NCBI GenBank assembly: GCA_003583745.1
Contig: QXPY01000007.1
Span: 1-64,000 of the forward strand
From: Rhodocyclales bacterium GT-UBC
GTDB lineage: Bacteria > Pseudomonadota > Gammaproteobacteria > Burkholderiales > Rhodocyclaceae
Direction: 5' to 3'
Length of the DNA: 64,000 nt
Shown here: in pieces, positions 1 through 6,803 of the stretch
Numbering within the stretch: position 1 is the stretch's first letter
Layout: every line of letters begins with the position of its first letter
Position numbers and translations under genes: made by a program
Notes under the pieces: model-generated
Seen by the model: only the letters and a program-made list of their open reading frames with translations
What the model was told of the DNA's origin: nothing
Databases searched by the model: none

Positions 1-45
1 CTTCTTCACCACCCGGAAACCCCCGGCAGCGCTGAAGAGGGCCGC

Positions 46-73
46 ATTATATAGATCAATTTCAGAAGGTCAA
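46..73 (-). promoter_or_regulatory. Sigma-70 promoter firing off the left edge, stable-RNA-like
   Basis: Read on the minus strand, TTGACC (68-73) and a perfect TATAAT (46-51) are separated by 16 bp. The stretch after the -10 box starts GCGGCCC, a G+C-rich discriminator typical of rRNA/tRNA promoters under stringent control. The transcript would run off the left edge, so its product cannot be seen. That it is a stable RNA gene is inference. Confidence 0.55.
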
Positions 74-164
74 TAGTTGCAAGCATTTTTTTTGCTCTAG
101 GTAAAAAGCCCCCCCTGCCAAATCACCCAACAAGAACAGCATCCTCTCTTAACCAAAAAGGCAA

Positions 165-194
165 GAAAAAGCCGATCGAAGTTTCCGATCGGCT
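165..194 (-). terminator. Rho-independent terminator of ppiD
   Basis: GCCGATCG (171-178) pairs perfectly with CGATCGGC (186-193) around a 7-base loop. On the minus strand the stem is followed by a run of Ts. It lies 34 bp downstream of the ppiD stop codon. Confidence 0.85.
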
Positions 195-227
195 TTGTTA
201 GACTTCCAGCGGAATGCAGGCTATCGA

Positions 228-2117
228 TTAACGATCCCGCGCAGCTTCCAAGGCCGCCTTATTGATATCGACCTTATAGCGACTGCGCAGAGCCGCCAAA
301 TAAACCTGTATCTCTTCCTGCATATAGAGCTGCCCCAACTGCCGCTGCATACCCTGCTGGCGGGCATCATCGATCTTCTCACCCACCCCGACCTTGACCA
401 ACTTGAACAAGGCAAAACCAGCACCTGGTAACTCAACTCCGGTGTAAGCAGGCAACTTGGCGGCATCGAGTTTGAACACTGCCGACACGGCAAGCGGCGG
501 AATCATACTGGCATCGAGACGGGAAACACTCTTTGCAGCCCCCCACGCCAGTTTGTCCTCACCTTTCTTTAGCACTTCAAGACGCGCTTCACCATCCTTT
601 AGCGCCAGCGCGTGAGCTTCCTTGCGCCTGAGCATTGTTTCGATGCTTGCCTTGACGCCATCGATAGGCTGCAGGGACGCCGCCTTGTACTCGACAATAC
701 GCGCCGCAACCAAGGTATTCGGTGCAATCTCAACCGCCTCGCTATTACGCTTGTTCTTGATTGAATCCTCGGAGAACAGTGCTGCCAAGAGCTTCTCGTT
801 TGCCAGCGGGCCATTGGCCGGATTCGCTTGGCGGCCGATCCAACCGGATTGCTTGACGGTTAACTTGAATTTGTCTGCGACCGGTTTCAGGCTATCTGCC
901 TGTTCATAGACTGTATTACTGAAAGACTCGGCAGCCTCGGCAAATTTCCGAGATGCTCCAGCCTTCTTCAGTTCTGCTTCGATTTCACTACGCACTTCAG
1001 CCAGCGGCTTTTCCTTAGCGGCATGAATACCGGTCAGCTTGATGATGTGAAAACCGAAGTCAGACTCAACCACACCGGAAATTTCGCCATCCTTGAGCTT
1101 GTAGGCGGCGTCCTCGAAGGACTTGACCATCATGCCGCGCCCGAAGAAACCAAGATCGCCGCCCTTTTCAGCAGACCCCGGATCATCAGAATTCTTCTTG
1201 GCCAGTTCGGCAAAAAGGGAAGGATTCTTGACGACCTCTTTAAGCAGTCCTTCGGCCTTGGCTTTGGCCTTGTCCTTACCCAACTTCTCCGAAGCGACCA
1301 GGATATGGCTGGCACGACGCTCTTCCGCCTGCTGATAGCGCTCCTTGTGCCCATCGTACCAAGCCTTTATTTCGGCATCCGTCACAGCCAACTGCGTACC
1401 GATCGTCTCCATCGATAGGACGACATACTCAACCTTCGCCTGCTCAGGCAACTCGAACTGCTTGGCGTTTTCTTCATAGAATTTCTTGACAGCATCGTCC
1501 GCTAGCTTGACTTTATCCAGGTAGCTATCGAGCGAAATACGGTACTCCATGACATCCCGCTTTTCACTCTGCAGAGCCAGCAAACGCTCGGTTACCGTGC
1601 GCGCCACCAAGCCTGACTGACCAATCACGCCAGCCAGTTGCTGCAGGGTCAGATCCTGGCGCAGTTGCGCCTCGAAACCAGCCGGGTTCATTCCCTGCCC
1701 ACGCAAAGCCGCTTCGTAACGCTCCGACGAGAACTTGCCATCAACCTTGAAGGCATCAATCGAACCGATCGTGCGACGAACTGCATCATCGCTAGCAAAC
1801 ATGCCCTTTTTGGAAGCCTCAAGAACCAGCAGACGTTGCGAAATCAAATCGTCAAGCACTGCCTGACGGGCCTCCGGTGTATCCAACAGTTTGGGATCAA
1901 GCTGCCCACCCAACTGGACGCGCAAACGTTCCTGCTGTTCGCGCATGGCCTGCTGGAACTGTTGCTGCGTAATCTTGATATCGCCGACTTTGGCGACGTC
2001 GTCGCCGGTGCCGACGCTGCGGACATAGGATTCGACGCCAAAAAACACAAACGGCAGCGTAATCAGGGCCAGGAAAACCTGGACGATCTTCTTGTTATTC
2101 CGGACTGCGTCAAACAT
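228..2117 (-). CDS. ppiD: Peptidyl-prolyl cis-trans isomerase / periplasmic chaperone PpiD
   Basis: A 629-residue inner-membrane-anchored periplasmic folding factor that would act on nascent outer-membrane and secreted proteins near the Sec translocon. Residues 10-30 form one uncleaved membrane anchor (VFLALITLPFVFFGV). A SurA-N-like helical region follows to about residue 190. A parvulin PPIC domain covers about 263-365, with the RRASHILV start and the GGDLGFFGRG and FGFHIIKLTG motifs. The C-terminal part is a second chaperone-like region. Length matches E. coli PpiD (623 residues). The ATG at 2117 places the anchor correctly, though its ribosome site is weak. The gene is monocistronic, with a terminator right after it. 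In related bacteria it usually sits near hupB/lon, which are not in this window. Confidence 0.93.
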   Translation of the reverse strand: MFDAVRNNKKIVQVFLALITLPFVFFGVESYVRSVGTGDDVAKVGDIKITQQQFQQAMREQQERLRVQLGGQLDPKLLDTPEARQAVLDDLISQRLLVLEASKKGMFASDDAVRRTIGSIDAFKVDGKFSSERYEAALRGQGMNPAGFEAQLRQDLTLQQLAGVIGQSGLVARTVTERLLALQSEKRDVMEYRISLDSYLDKVKLADDAVKKFYEENAKQFELPEQAKVEYVVLSMETIGTQLAVTDAEIKAWYDGHKERYQQAEERRASHILVASEKLGKDKAKAKAEGLLKEVVKNPSLFAELAKKNSDDPGSAEKGGDLGFFGRGMMVKSFEDAAYKLKDGEISGVVESDFGFHIIKLTGIHAAKEKPLAEVRSEIEAELKKAGASRKFAEAAESFSNTVYEQADSLKPVADKFKLTVKQSGWIGRQANPANGPLANEKLLAALFSEDSIKNKRNSEAVEIAPNTLVAARIVEYKAASLQPIDGVKASIETMLRRKEAHALALKDGEARLEVLKKGEDKLAWGAAKSVSRLDASMIPPLAVSAVFKLDAAKLPAYTGVELPGAGFALFKLVKVGVGEKIDDARQQGMQRQLGQLYMQEEIQVYLAALRSRYKVDINKAALEAARDR

Positions 2118-2146
2118 GAGAGGAAAAACCCTTTTGCAATTTAGAA

Positions 2147-2162
2147 GCGGGCACCTGCCCGC
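2147..2162 (-). other. Short hairpin between the MocR gene and ppiD
   Basis: A perfect stem GCGGGCA/TGCCCGC with a 2-base loop lies in the 122-bp gap. On the minus strand only a short, interrupted T-rich stretch follows. It could be a weak terminator for the regulator gene or a hairpin in the ppiD leader. Confidence 0.3.
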
Positions 2163-2239
2163 CCTTGACTAAAGTCTTCGACCAAAATTGGCCAAAAGAT
2201 GAATGATACCGTAGTTTGCACAGCCCCAATTTGATGTCA

Positions 2240-3661
2240 TCAAGGCTTCATCATCAGCGCCCCCAGGCGCCGGACAGCATCCTCGATCTCCGGCGTATGC
2301 GGGTTGCCGCAATTCAAACGCAAGCAATTGCGGTACATGCCACTGGGCGAGAACAATTCGCCGGGCACATAAGCCAGATCATCGGCAATGGCCCGCTCGT
2401 ACATCAGCGTTGCATCGATCTCATCCGGCAATTCCAGCCAGAGTACGCATCCTGCCTGCGGGTGAGTCATCCGGGTGGCGGCCGGAAAATATCGCCCAAC
2501 CGCCGCACGCATGGCATCGATCTGTCGTTCGTACGTGCGCCGGAGGTTGCGCAGATGGCGTTCATAGGCCCCAGACTCGAGATACTCAGCGAGTACATGC
2601 TGCGTAATCGGATTGGTCCCACCGCTGGTAATGGTCTTTTGCAGCGCAATTGCCGAACGATGCCGCCCGGCGGCGACAAAACCGATGCGCAACGAGGGCG
2701 AAAGGCTTTTCGAGAAAGAAGAGCAAAGCATGACGTTCCCCGCCGAATCGAAAGACTTTATCGGCCAGGGACGCTGGGCACCGAAGTGCAGATCGCCATA
2801 AATATCGTCCTCGATCACTGCCACACCGCGCGCCGCCATCAGCGTAGCCAACTGGCGCTTGCGCTCATCGGGCATCACGCTGCCGAGTGGATTGCTGCCA
2901 TTCGGCACAAGCAGGCAGGCCGCAACCTCGCCATGGCGAGTTGCCAGATCGAGCGCCTCGACCGAAATTCCGTTACGGGGGTCGGTCGGTATCTCGAGCG
3001 CTTTCAGACCCAGCGTTTCAAGCAACTGCAGCATCAGATAATAGGCCGGCGACTCAACGGCGACGGTATCCCCTGGCTTGGTTACCGCACGCAAACAAAG
3101 CCCTAGCGCTTCGGTACAGGAATTGGTAATGACAATTTCCTCGACCGCCAAGGGCCCGCCCCAGGCCAGCGAACGACGAACTAGCTGACGCACCAGCGCC
3201 GGTTCGTCCATATTGATATGACTCCCTCCTTCGAGCAGTTTGGGGTGACGACGTGCCACACCAGCATACAGTCGATGCAACGCAGCCACCGGCAGCAACT
3301 CCGGCGCCGGCAAGGCGGCGGCAAGCGGCGGAACGCCCGGCTTCATCCCGGCCTGCAAGACACGAACCAGTCGCTGTGAGATGTCGACCGGCATAGGGGC
3401 TTCCGGCGTAGACCGACTGACCGGCTCGCCCCGTAATGGCATGGGCCTTCGGACAAAATAGCCCGACTGCGGCCGAGCCTCGACCAACCCGCGATCTTCC
3501 AGCTGCCGCAAAGCCTGAACAACAGTCGAAACGGAAAGACGGCGCTCTTCCGAAAGACGACGCACCGATGGCAGACGATCACCATGAGCCAAGACACCGC
3601 CGGCAATCATGCCAGCCAGCTCGGCCGCCAATTTCTCATAACGCAATAATTGCTCGCTCAT
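2240..3661 (-). CDS. MocR-type (GntR + aminotransferase fold) transcriptional regulator
   Basis: A 473-residue PLP-dependent regulator. Residues 1-75 form a GntR winged helix-turn-helix (HGDRLPSVRRLSEERRLS, then VVQALRQLEDRGLV and GYFVRR). The rest is a fold-type-I aminotransferase domain with NPLG, EDDIYGD and SSFSKSLSPSLRIGF motifs; Lys318 should carry the PLP Schiff base. Such proteins normally use PLP adducts of amino acids or amines as effectors. Here the ligand cannot be told from sequence. The gene is divergent from the DUF2917 gene, and repeated ACTGTAT half-sites lie between them, so autoregulation plus control of the neighbour is likely. I see no vitamin B6, GABA or taurine genes nearby that would name it PdxR, GabR or TauR. 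Confidence 0.88.
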   Translation of the reverse strand: MSEQLLRYEKLAAELAGMIAGGVLAHGDRLPSVRRLSEERRLSVSTVVQALRQLEDRGLVEARPQSGYFVRRPMPLRGEPVSRSTPEAPMPVDISQRLVRVLQAGMKPGVPPLAAALPAPELLPVAALHRLYAGVARRHPKLLEGGSHINMDEPALVRQLVRRSLAWGGPLAVEEIVITNSCTEALGLCLRAVTKPGDTVAVESPAYYLMLQLLETLGLKALEIPTDPRNGISVEALDLATRHGEVAACLLVPNGSNPLGSVMPDERKRQLATLMAARGVAVIEDDIYGDLHFGAQRPWPIKSFDSAGNVMLCSSFSKSLSPSLRIGFVAAGRHRSAIALQKTITSGGTNPITQHVLAEYLESGAYERHLRNLRRTYERQIDAMRAAVGRYFPAATRMTHPQAGCVLWLELPDEIDATLMYERAIADDLAYVPGELFSPSGMYRNCLRLNCGNPHTPEIEDAVRRLGALMMKP

Positions 3662-3670
3662 CGATCACCA

Positions 3671-3754
3671 ATACAGTTGGGCCTCAAATCAACCAACACA
3701 GTGATAAAAACCCAAAACTGTATTGATCACAATTTAACTTTACTGAGACTGTAT
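3671..3754. promoter_or_regulatory. Probable MocR operator region with ACTGTAT half-sites
   Basis: Between the divergent MocR and DUF2917 genes lie ACTGTAT at 3717-3723 and again at 3748-3754, a direct repeat 31 bp apart (about three helical turns). An inverted copy ATACAGT lies at 3671-3677, with a partial ACAGT at 3698-3702. MocR regulators commonly bind spaced direct repeats. Assignment to the adjacent regulator is inference. The sites lack the CTGT-N8-ACAG geometry of LexA. Confidence 0.5.
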
Positions 3755-3806
3755 CAGTTTTACTCGCCCACCTAAACTACTTGCACACACATCAGGAGAG
3801 CGAGCC

Positions 3807-4136
3807 ATGAATATCGATCTGGGCCCCGGCGAGTTATGCCTCAGCGACAATCAGCCGATTCGGCTGAAGCGGGCCAAAGGCATCTTCATACATTGCCTGG
3901 AAGGCAATCTCTGGATCACAGTCGAGGGAATCCCAGGCGATACCCACCTGGTGGCAGGGCAAGCCTATCGAATCCAGGGAAATGGCTTGGCGCTGGTTGA
4001 AAGTATCGGCAGCGGCCGACTAAAAATTGTTAGAAACCAAGGCAATTTTCAAATGAGCAGCCTGTTGCAAATCGGCCAACGCATTCGCGCCATGCTATCC
4101 GCCAGCGATGTGAGCGATAACAAGCGCCTCGCCTAA
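3807..4136 (+). CDS. DUF2917 domain protein
   Basis: A 109-residue soluble protein with the DUF2917 signature: a small cupin-like beta domain with IHCLEGNLWITVEGIPGD, the AGQAYRI turn, and LVESIGSGRLKIV. No signal peptide or membrane segment is present. The function of this family is unknown. The start has a clear GGAGAG ribosome site. It is divergent from the MocR regulator and its promoter overlaps the ACTGTAT sites, so it is probably that regulator's target. Its end overlaps the convergent small gene at 4133-4345 by 4 bp. Confidence 0.75.
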   Translation: MNIDLGPGELCLSDNQPIRLKRAKGIFIHCLEGNLWITVEGIPGDTHLVAGQAYRIQGNGLALVESIGSGRLKIVRNQGNFQMSSLLQIGQRIRAMLSASDVSDNKRLA

Positions 4137-4345
4137 TCGAACAGATCGGGCTGCATGGGCAACAGATTGCCCTGCTTGACGGTCAGGCGAACCGGCTGCC
4201 CCTGGCGGCCAATCGCCTCGACCACCATCCGCCCAGCCGAGGCTTCGGCAACAACGCGAACATTACGCATCGAATTCCGGCTGCGCCCTCGATAGGTTGC
4301 CAGCGTACCAGCCGGTGGCAACCAGGCAGATTTGGCGTACGTCAT
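4133..4345 (-). CDS. Small SOS-controlled protein of unknown function with C-terminal QPDLF motif
   Basis: A 70-residue basic protein I do not recognise. The ATG at 4345 has a good ribosome site (GAAAGG, 6 bp away), better than the upstream TTG at 4363. It has a basic middle part (TYRGRSRNSMRNVRVV) and ends in MQPDLFD. QPDLF resembles the QxxLF-type pentapeptide that binds the DNA polymerase sliding clamp. Two perfect LexA boxes lie just upstream, between this gene and the divergent gene at 4499. The boxes support induction by DNA damage; the clamp-binding idea is inference from five residues. No Cys, signal peptide or membrane segment is present. Confidence 0.65.
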   Translation of the reverse strand: MTYAKSAWLPPAGTLATYRGRSRNSMRNVRVVAEASAGRMVVEAIGRQGQPVRLTVKQGNLLPMQPDLFD

Positions 4346-4404
4346 TGAGAGCCTTTCTTGCAACAGGAATAGCCCAAGCCTACCCCGGATAAAAAATTTT
4401 TCGA

Positions 4405-4424
4405 ATACTGTACATCCATACAGT
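4405..4424. promoter_or_regulatory. LexA (SOS) box 1
   Basis: ATACTGTACATCCATACAGT contains the perfect palindromic arms CTGT-N8-ACAG of the enterobacterial/betaproteobacterial LexA operator. It lies 60 bp upstream of the minus-strand gene start at 4345. Confidence 0.85.
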
Positions 4425-4452
4425 TTGTGGTTATTCTACGCCCAAGCAACAA

Positions 4453-4472
4453 ATACTGTTCATTCATACAGT
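4453..4472. promoter_or_regulatory. LexA (SOS) box 2
   Basis: ATACTGTTCATTCATACAGT is a second perfect CTGT-N8-ACAG operator exactly 48 bp from the first. It differs from box 1 in only two positions and lies 26 bp upstream of the plus-strand start at 4499. Tandem boxes usually mean tight repression. Confidence 0.85.
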
Positions 4473-4498
4473 CATCGACTAACCACGGAGCAAGCACC

Positions 4499-4663
4499 AT
4501 GAAACGCCTTCAACAATGGTTCGATCTGATTGCCGGGATTTCACACGATCAGCAGGAACGCCTCGAACGTGCCCACGCCATCTTCAACAGCGCAGGTCCG
4601 GATATCGCCGAATTGCAGATGCCGGCCTGCTGGCGTCGCCGTTCCCGGGTGTATTGCAGCTAA
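4499..4663 (+). CDS. Small (54-residue) protein behind tandem LexA boxes
   Basis: A 54-residue protein, MKRLQQWFDLIAGISHDQQE at its start, then an acidic/helical middle (AHAIFNSAGPDIAELQMP) and a basic Cys-containing tail (CWRRRSRVYCS). I do not recognise it. The ATG at 4499 has a GGAG ribosome site. A longer reading from 4427 would start between the two LexA boxes and include the second one, which is unlikely. Its position implies SOS induction. The macrodomain gene starts 71 bp downstream on the same strand and could be cotranscribed. It may be a small regulator or toxin-like peptide, but nothing in the sequence proves that. Confidence 0.6.
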   Translation: MKRLQQWFDLIAGISHDQQERLERAHAIFNSAGPDIAELQMPACWRRRSRVYCS

Positions 4664-4734
4664 GTCGACGTCCCCTCGGATGGAGCGAGCACCGATGCCC
4701 CGTTATCATTGGACGCATTCCGTCAAGGCAAGCC

Positions 4735-5289
4735 ATGAACACCCCATCGAACTTTCTGGATGGCCGCGTCGTTTTACTGGTCGGTGACATCACCGAGCAA
4801 GATGTAGACGCGGTCGTCAATGCGGCCAACAGCACCTTGCTCGGTGGCGGCGGTGTCGATGGCGCCATCCACCGACAAGGCGGCCCGGCGATCCTTGATG
4901 CCTGTCGCGACCTGCGAGCCGGGCAACTCCACGATGGATTGCCCACCGGAGAGGCGATCATCACGACCGGCGGCAAGCTCCCCGCCCGCCACGTCATCCA
5001 CACCGTCGGCCCGGTCTATGGCCGGGCCGACGGTGGCGAGGCCTCATTGCTTGCCGCCTGTTACCGGAACTCAATTCATCTCGCTGCAAAACACGGCCTG
5101 ACGAGCATCGCCTTTCCGGCAATTTCGACTGGCGTTTATGGCTACCCACCCGCGCTTGCCGCAGCCGTTGCATCGCGCGCAATCGCTGGCGCGCTGCAAG
5201 TGGATTCAAGCATCCAGCAGGTTCGTCTGGTATTTTTCGATCCGCTGCAGATGCAAACCTTCCTGATTCACCAGCAATTCGAGGTGTAA
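4735..5289 (+). CDS. Macrodomain protein, probable O-acetyl-ADP-ribose deacetylase (YmdB-like)
   Basis: A 184-residue single macrodomain, the usual YmdB/MacroD length. It has the VNAANSTLLGGGGVDGAIHRQGG motif (catalytic/ADP-ribose loop 1), the CRDLRAG helix, the HVIHTVGPVY strand and the AFPAISTGVYGYP phosphate loop. Such enzymes hydrolyse O-acetyl-ADP-ribose and remove ADP-ribose from acidic residues of proteins. The ATG at 4735 follows an AAGG ribosome site and gives the family start (LDGRVVLLVGDIT). It lies 71 bp after the SOS-controlled small gene with no terminator visible between, so read-through from the LexA promoter is possible. Confidence 0.9.
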   Translation: MNTPSNFLDGRVVLLVGDITEQDVDAVVNAANSTLLGGGGVDGAIHRQGGPAILDACRDLRAGQLHDGLPTGEAIITTGGKLPARHVIHTVGPVYGRADGGEASLLAACYRNSIHLAAKHGLTSIAFPAISTGVYGYPPALAAAVASRAIAGALQVDSSIQQVRLVFFDPLQMQTFLIHQQFEV

Positions 5290-5394
5290 ATCGGCGCCAG
5301 CCTCTTGCCGGGGAAGCCGCCTGCGGCATAATTCAGGCTTCGGCAAGAAGCGGAGGATAATCCGCCCGCCATCAACTATCTGGAGAAACAGCAT

Positions 5395-5742
5395 ATGAAG
5401 CGTATCGATATCGATGACGCCATACGCTTGCATACAAAATGGCGCCGCCAGTTCCTCAATGCCTTTGCCGGCGGTAACTACGCCGACATGCCCCTATCGG
5501 AACACCGGGGTTGCACGCTATTCAGCACGCTGAAACAAGCCGAGGGCGCCTATGTCGACTCGGCTGATTTTCTGCAATTGATCAGGATGCATGATCGCTT
5601 TCATGCGCTGGCCAACGAAATCGTTGAACTGAGCAACAATGGTCTCGGCGACTCGGCCGACCTGCTACTCCCCGAACTCAACGAAGCCTCGCATCAACTC
5701 GTTGCCGAACTCGACAAACTGCGGGAATTCCGCGACCGCTGA
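5395..5742 (+). CDS. Free-standing CZB (chemoreceptor zinc-binding) domain protein
   Basis: A 115-residue soluble four-helix protein consisting of a CZB domain alone. The expected zinc ligands are present: His13 in HTKW, Cys40 in EHRGCTLF, and His66 and His70 in MHDRFHALANEI, with the conserved Trp16. CZB domains bind zinc very tightly and sense zinc or hypochlorite, usually fused to chemoreceptors or diguanylate cyclases. A stand-alone copy must act through a partner. It has a strong GGAG ribosome site and its own terminator at 5782, so it is monocistronic. The DUF3334 gene that follows resembles chemotaxis phosphatases, which hints at a shared signalling setting. Confidence 0.82.
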   Translation: MKRIDIDDAIRLHTKWRRQFLNAFAGGNYADMPLSEHRGCTLFSTLKQAEGAYVDSADFLQLIRMHDRFHALANEIVELSNNGLGDSADLLLPELNEASHQLVAELDKLREFRDR

Positions 5743-5781
5743 ATTCACCTGAAACGAATCAGGCCTGGCGTCCGACCGAAG

Positions 5782-5812
5782 ATGGTGCAGATTTTTCCTG
5801 CACCATTTTTTC
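5782..5812 (+). terminator. Rho-independent terminator after the CZB gene
   Basis: TGGTGCAG (5783-5790) pairs perfectly with CTGCACCA (5798-5805), followed by six Ts. Confidence 0.88.
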
Positions 5813-5946
5813 GCCTGGCTTATCCAGCACAATCCCCTTCCTTCAGGCACCGGTACATGATACCAACTCCGCGACAGGGCCTGCATCCCAGCTTTGACTG
5901 TGCTATACATATGGTCATTCCTTTTTGCCTGACGCGTTGAATAACC

Positions 5947-6630
5947 ATGACTACACAAGAAGACACCACCATTTACGGCACGGAAGATATTCTGCGCAGC
6001 CTTTGCAATTCAGTCAGCAAAGTACTGTCCGTAGCCAGCCAAAGCCAGATCCACTATTCCGGCATGGTTCAACGCATCACCAAAACCTGCCTGAAGCCCG
6101 ACATTGGCTGCTTTGTATTGTTCGACGGCGGATTCTCCGGCCTGGTTGTCATCAATTTCTCCGCCCAGGCTGCCATGGAGCTCTACGAGAGCTACATGCT
6201 CAGCATGGGGATGGCCAAGGAAGATCTTGCCAGTTCGCACACTTCTGATGAAGTGAGCAATGTCATGGGCGAGTTGATGAACCAGATCGTCGGCGACTTT
6301 ACGGGCAAAGTAGCGCGCGAACTGCAAACCCATATTACGCAGAATCAACCCAAGATGCTGGCACTCAACAAGCAGGTCATGCTGAGCGTTGACACCAACA
6401 TGGACAAACCAGAATCGCGCCGGGTCACCTTCTTCACCGGACGCAACAATATTTTCTACCTTGAAATGGCGATCGACAGGACCGAATTCATCAAGTTGAA
6501 TGATTTTGAGCATACCGAAGCCCCTGATCCTGACGAATTGATCGCCCAGGCCAACACCATACAATCATCGGTGCCCAAAGCAAGTTCTGCTAACGACAAC
6601 GACGACCTGCTCGCCTCTCTCGGCATGTGA
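5947..6630 (+). CDS. DUF3334 family protein (CheX/CheC-like)
   Basis: A 227-residue cytosolic protein of the DUF3334 family, recognised from YSGMVQRITKTCLKPDIGCFVLFDGGFSG near residues 38-66 and the helix DEVSNVMGELMNQIVGDFTGK around 100-120. That helix resembles the E-x2-N active-site helix of CheC/CheX/FliY phosphatases, with Glu and Asn correctly spaced in EVSNVMGE. Residues beyond 185 are acidic and low-complexity, ending in DDLLASLGM. The role is unknown; phospho-response-regulator dephosphorylation is inference from the motif. The ribosome site is weak, and no terminator is visible apart from the hairpin at 6759-6776. Confidence 0.75.
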   Translation: MTTQEDTTIYGTEDILRSLCNSVSKVLSVASQSQIHYSGMVQRITKTCLKPDIGCFVLFDGGFSGLVVINFSAQAAMELYESYMLSMGMAKEDLASSHTSDEVSNVMGELMNQIVGDFTGKVARELQTHITQNQPKMLALNKQVMLSVDTNMDKPESRRVTFFTGRNNIFYLEMAIDRTEFIKLNDFEHTEAPDPDELIAQANTIQSSVPKASSANDNDDLLASLGM

Positions 6631-6751
6631 TCGCCATCTACCCTATCTGAATTAGGCGAGTGAATAGGTACAGCGCCCCAAAATCATGCCCAAGGGCTTG
6701 CACTCGTTAAACACAGGTCAGCAGACTCGCCTCACAAATGGACTCGGTAGA

Positions 6752-6776
6752 CAAAAAAAGGAGCCCTTGGGCTCCT
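6752..6776 (-). terminator. Terminator of the alaA-hom operon
   Basis: AGGAGCCC (6759-6766) pairs with GGGCTCCT (6769-6776). On the minus strand the stem is followed by seven Ts. CTCTTTT on the other side may let it also stop the plus-strand DUF3334 transcript. Confidence 0.85.
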
Positions 6777-6803
6777 CTTTTCCGGTTGCGTCTGGAGCCG
6801 AAA

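Noticed and set aside
3671-3754. ACTGTAT/ATACAGT copies between MocR and DUF2917 as LexA boxes
   Set aside because: None has its partner arm at the CTGT-N8-ACAG distance; direct-repeat arrangement suits MocR.
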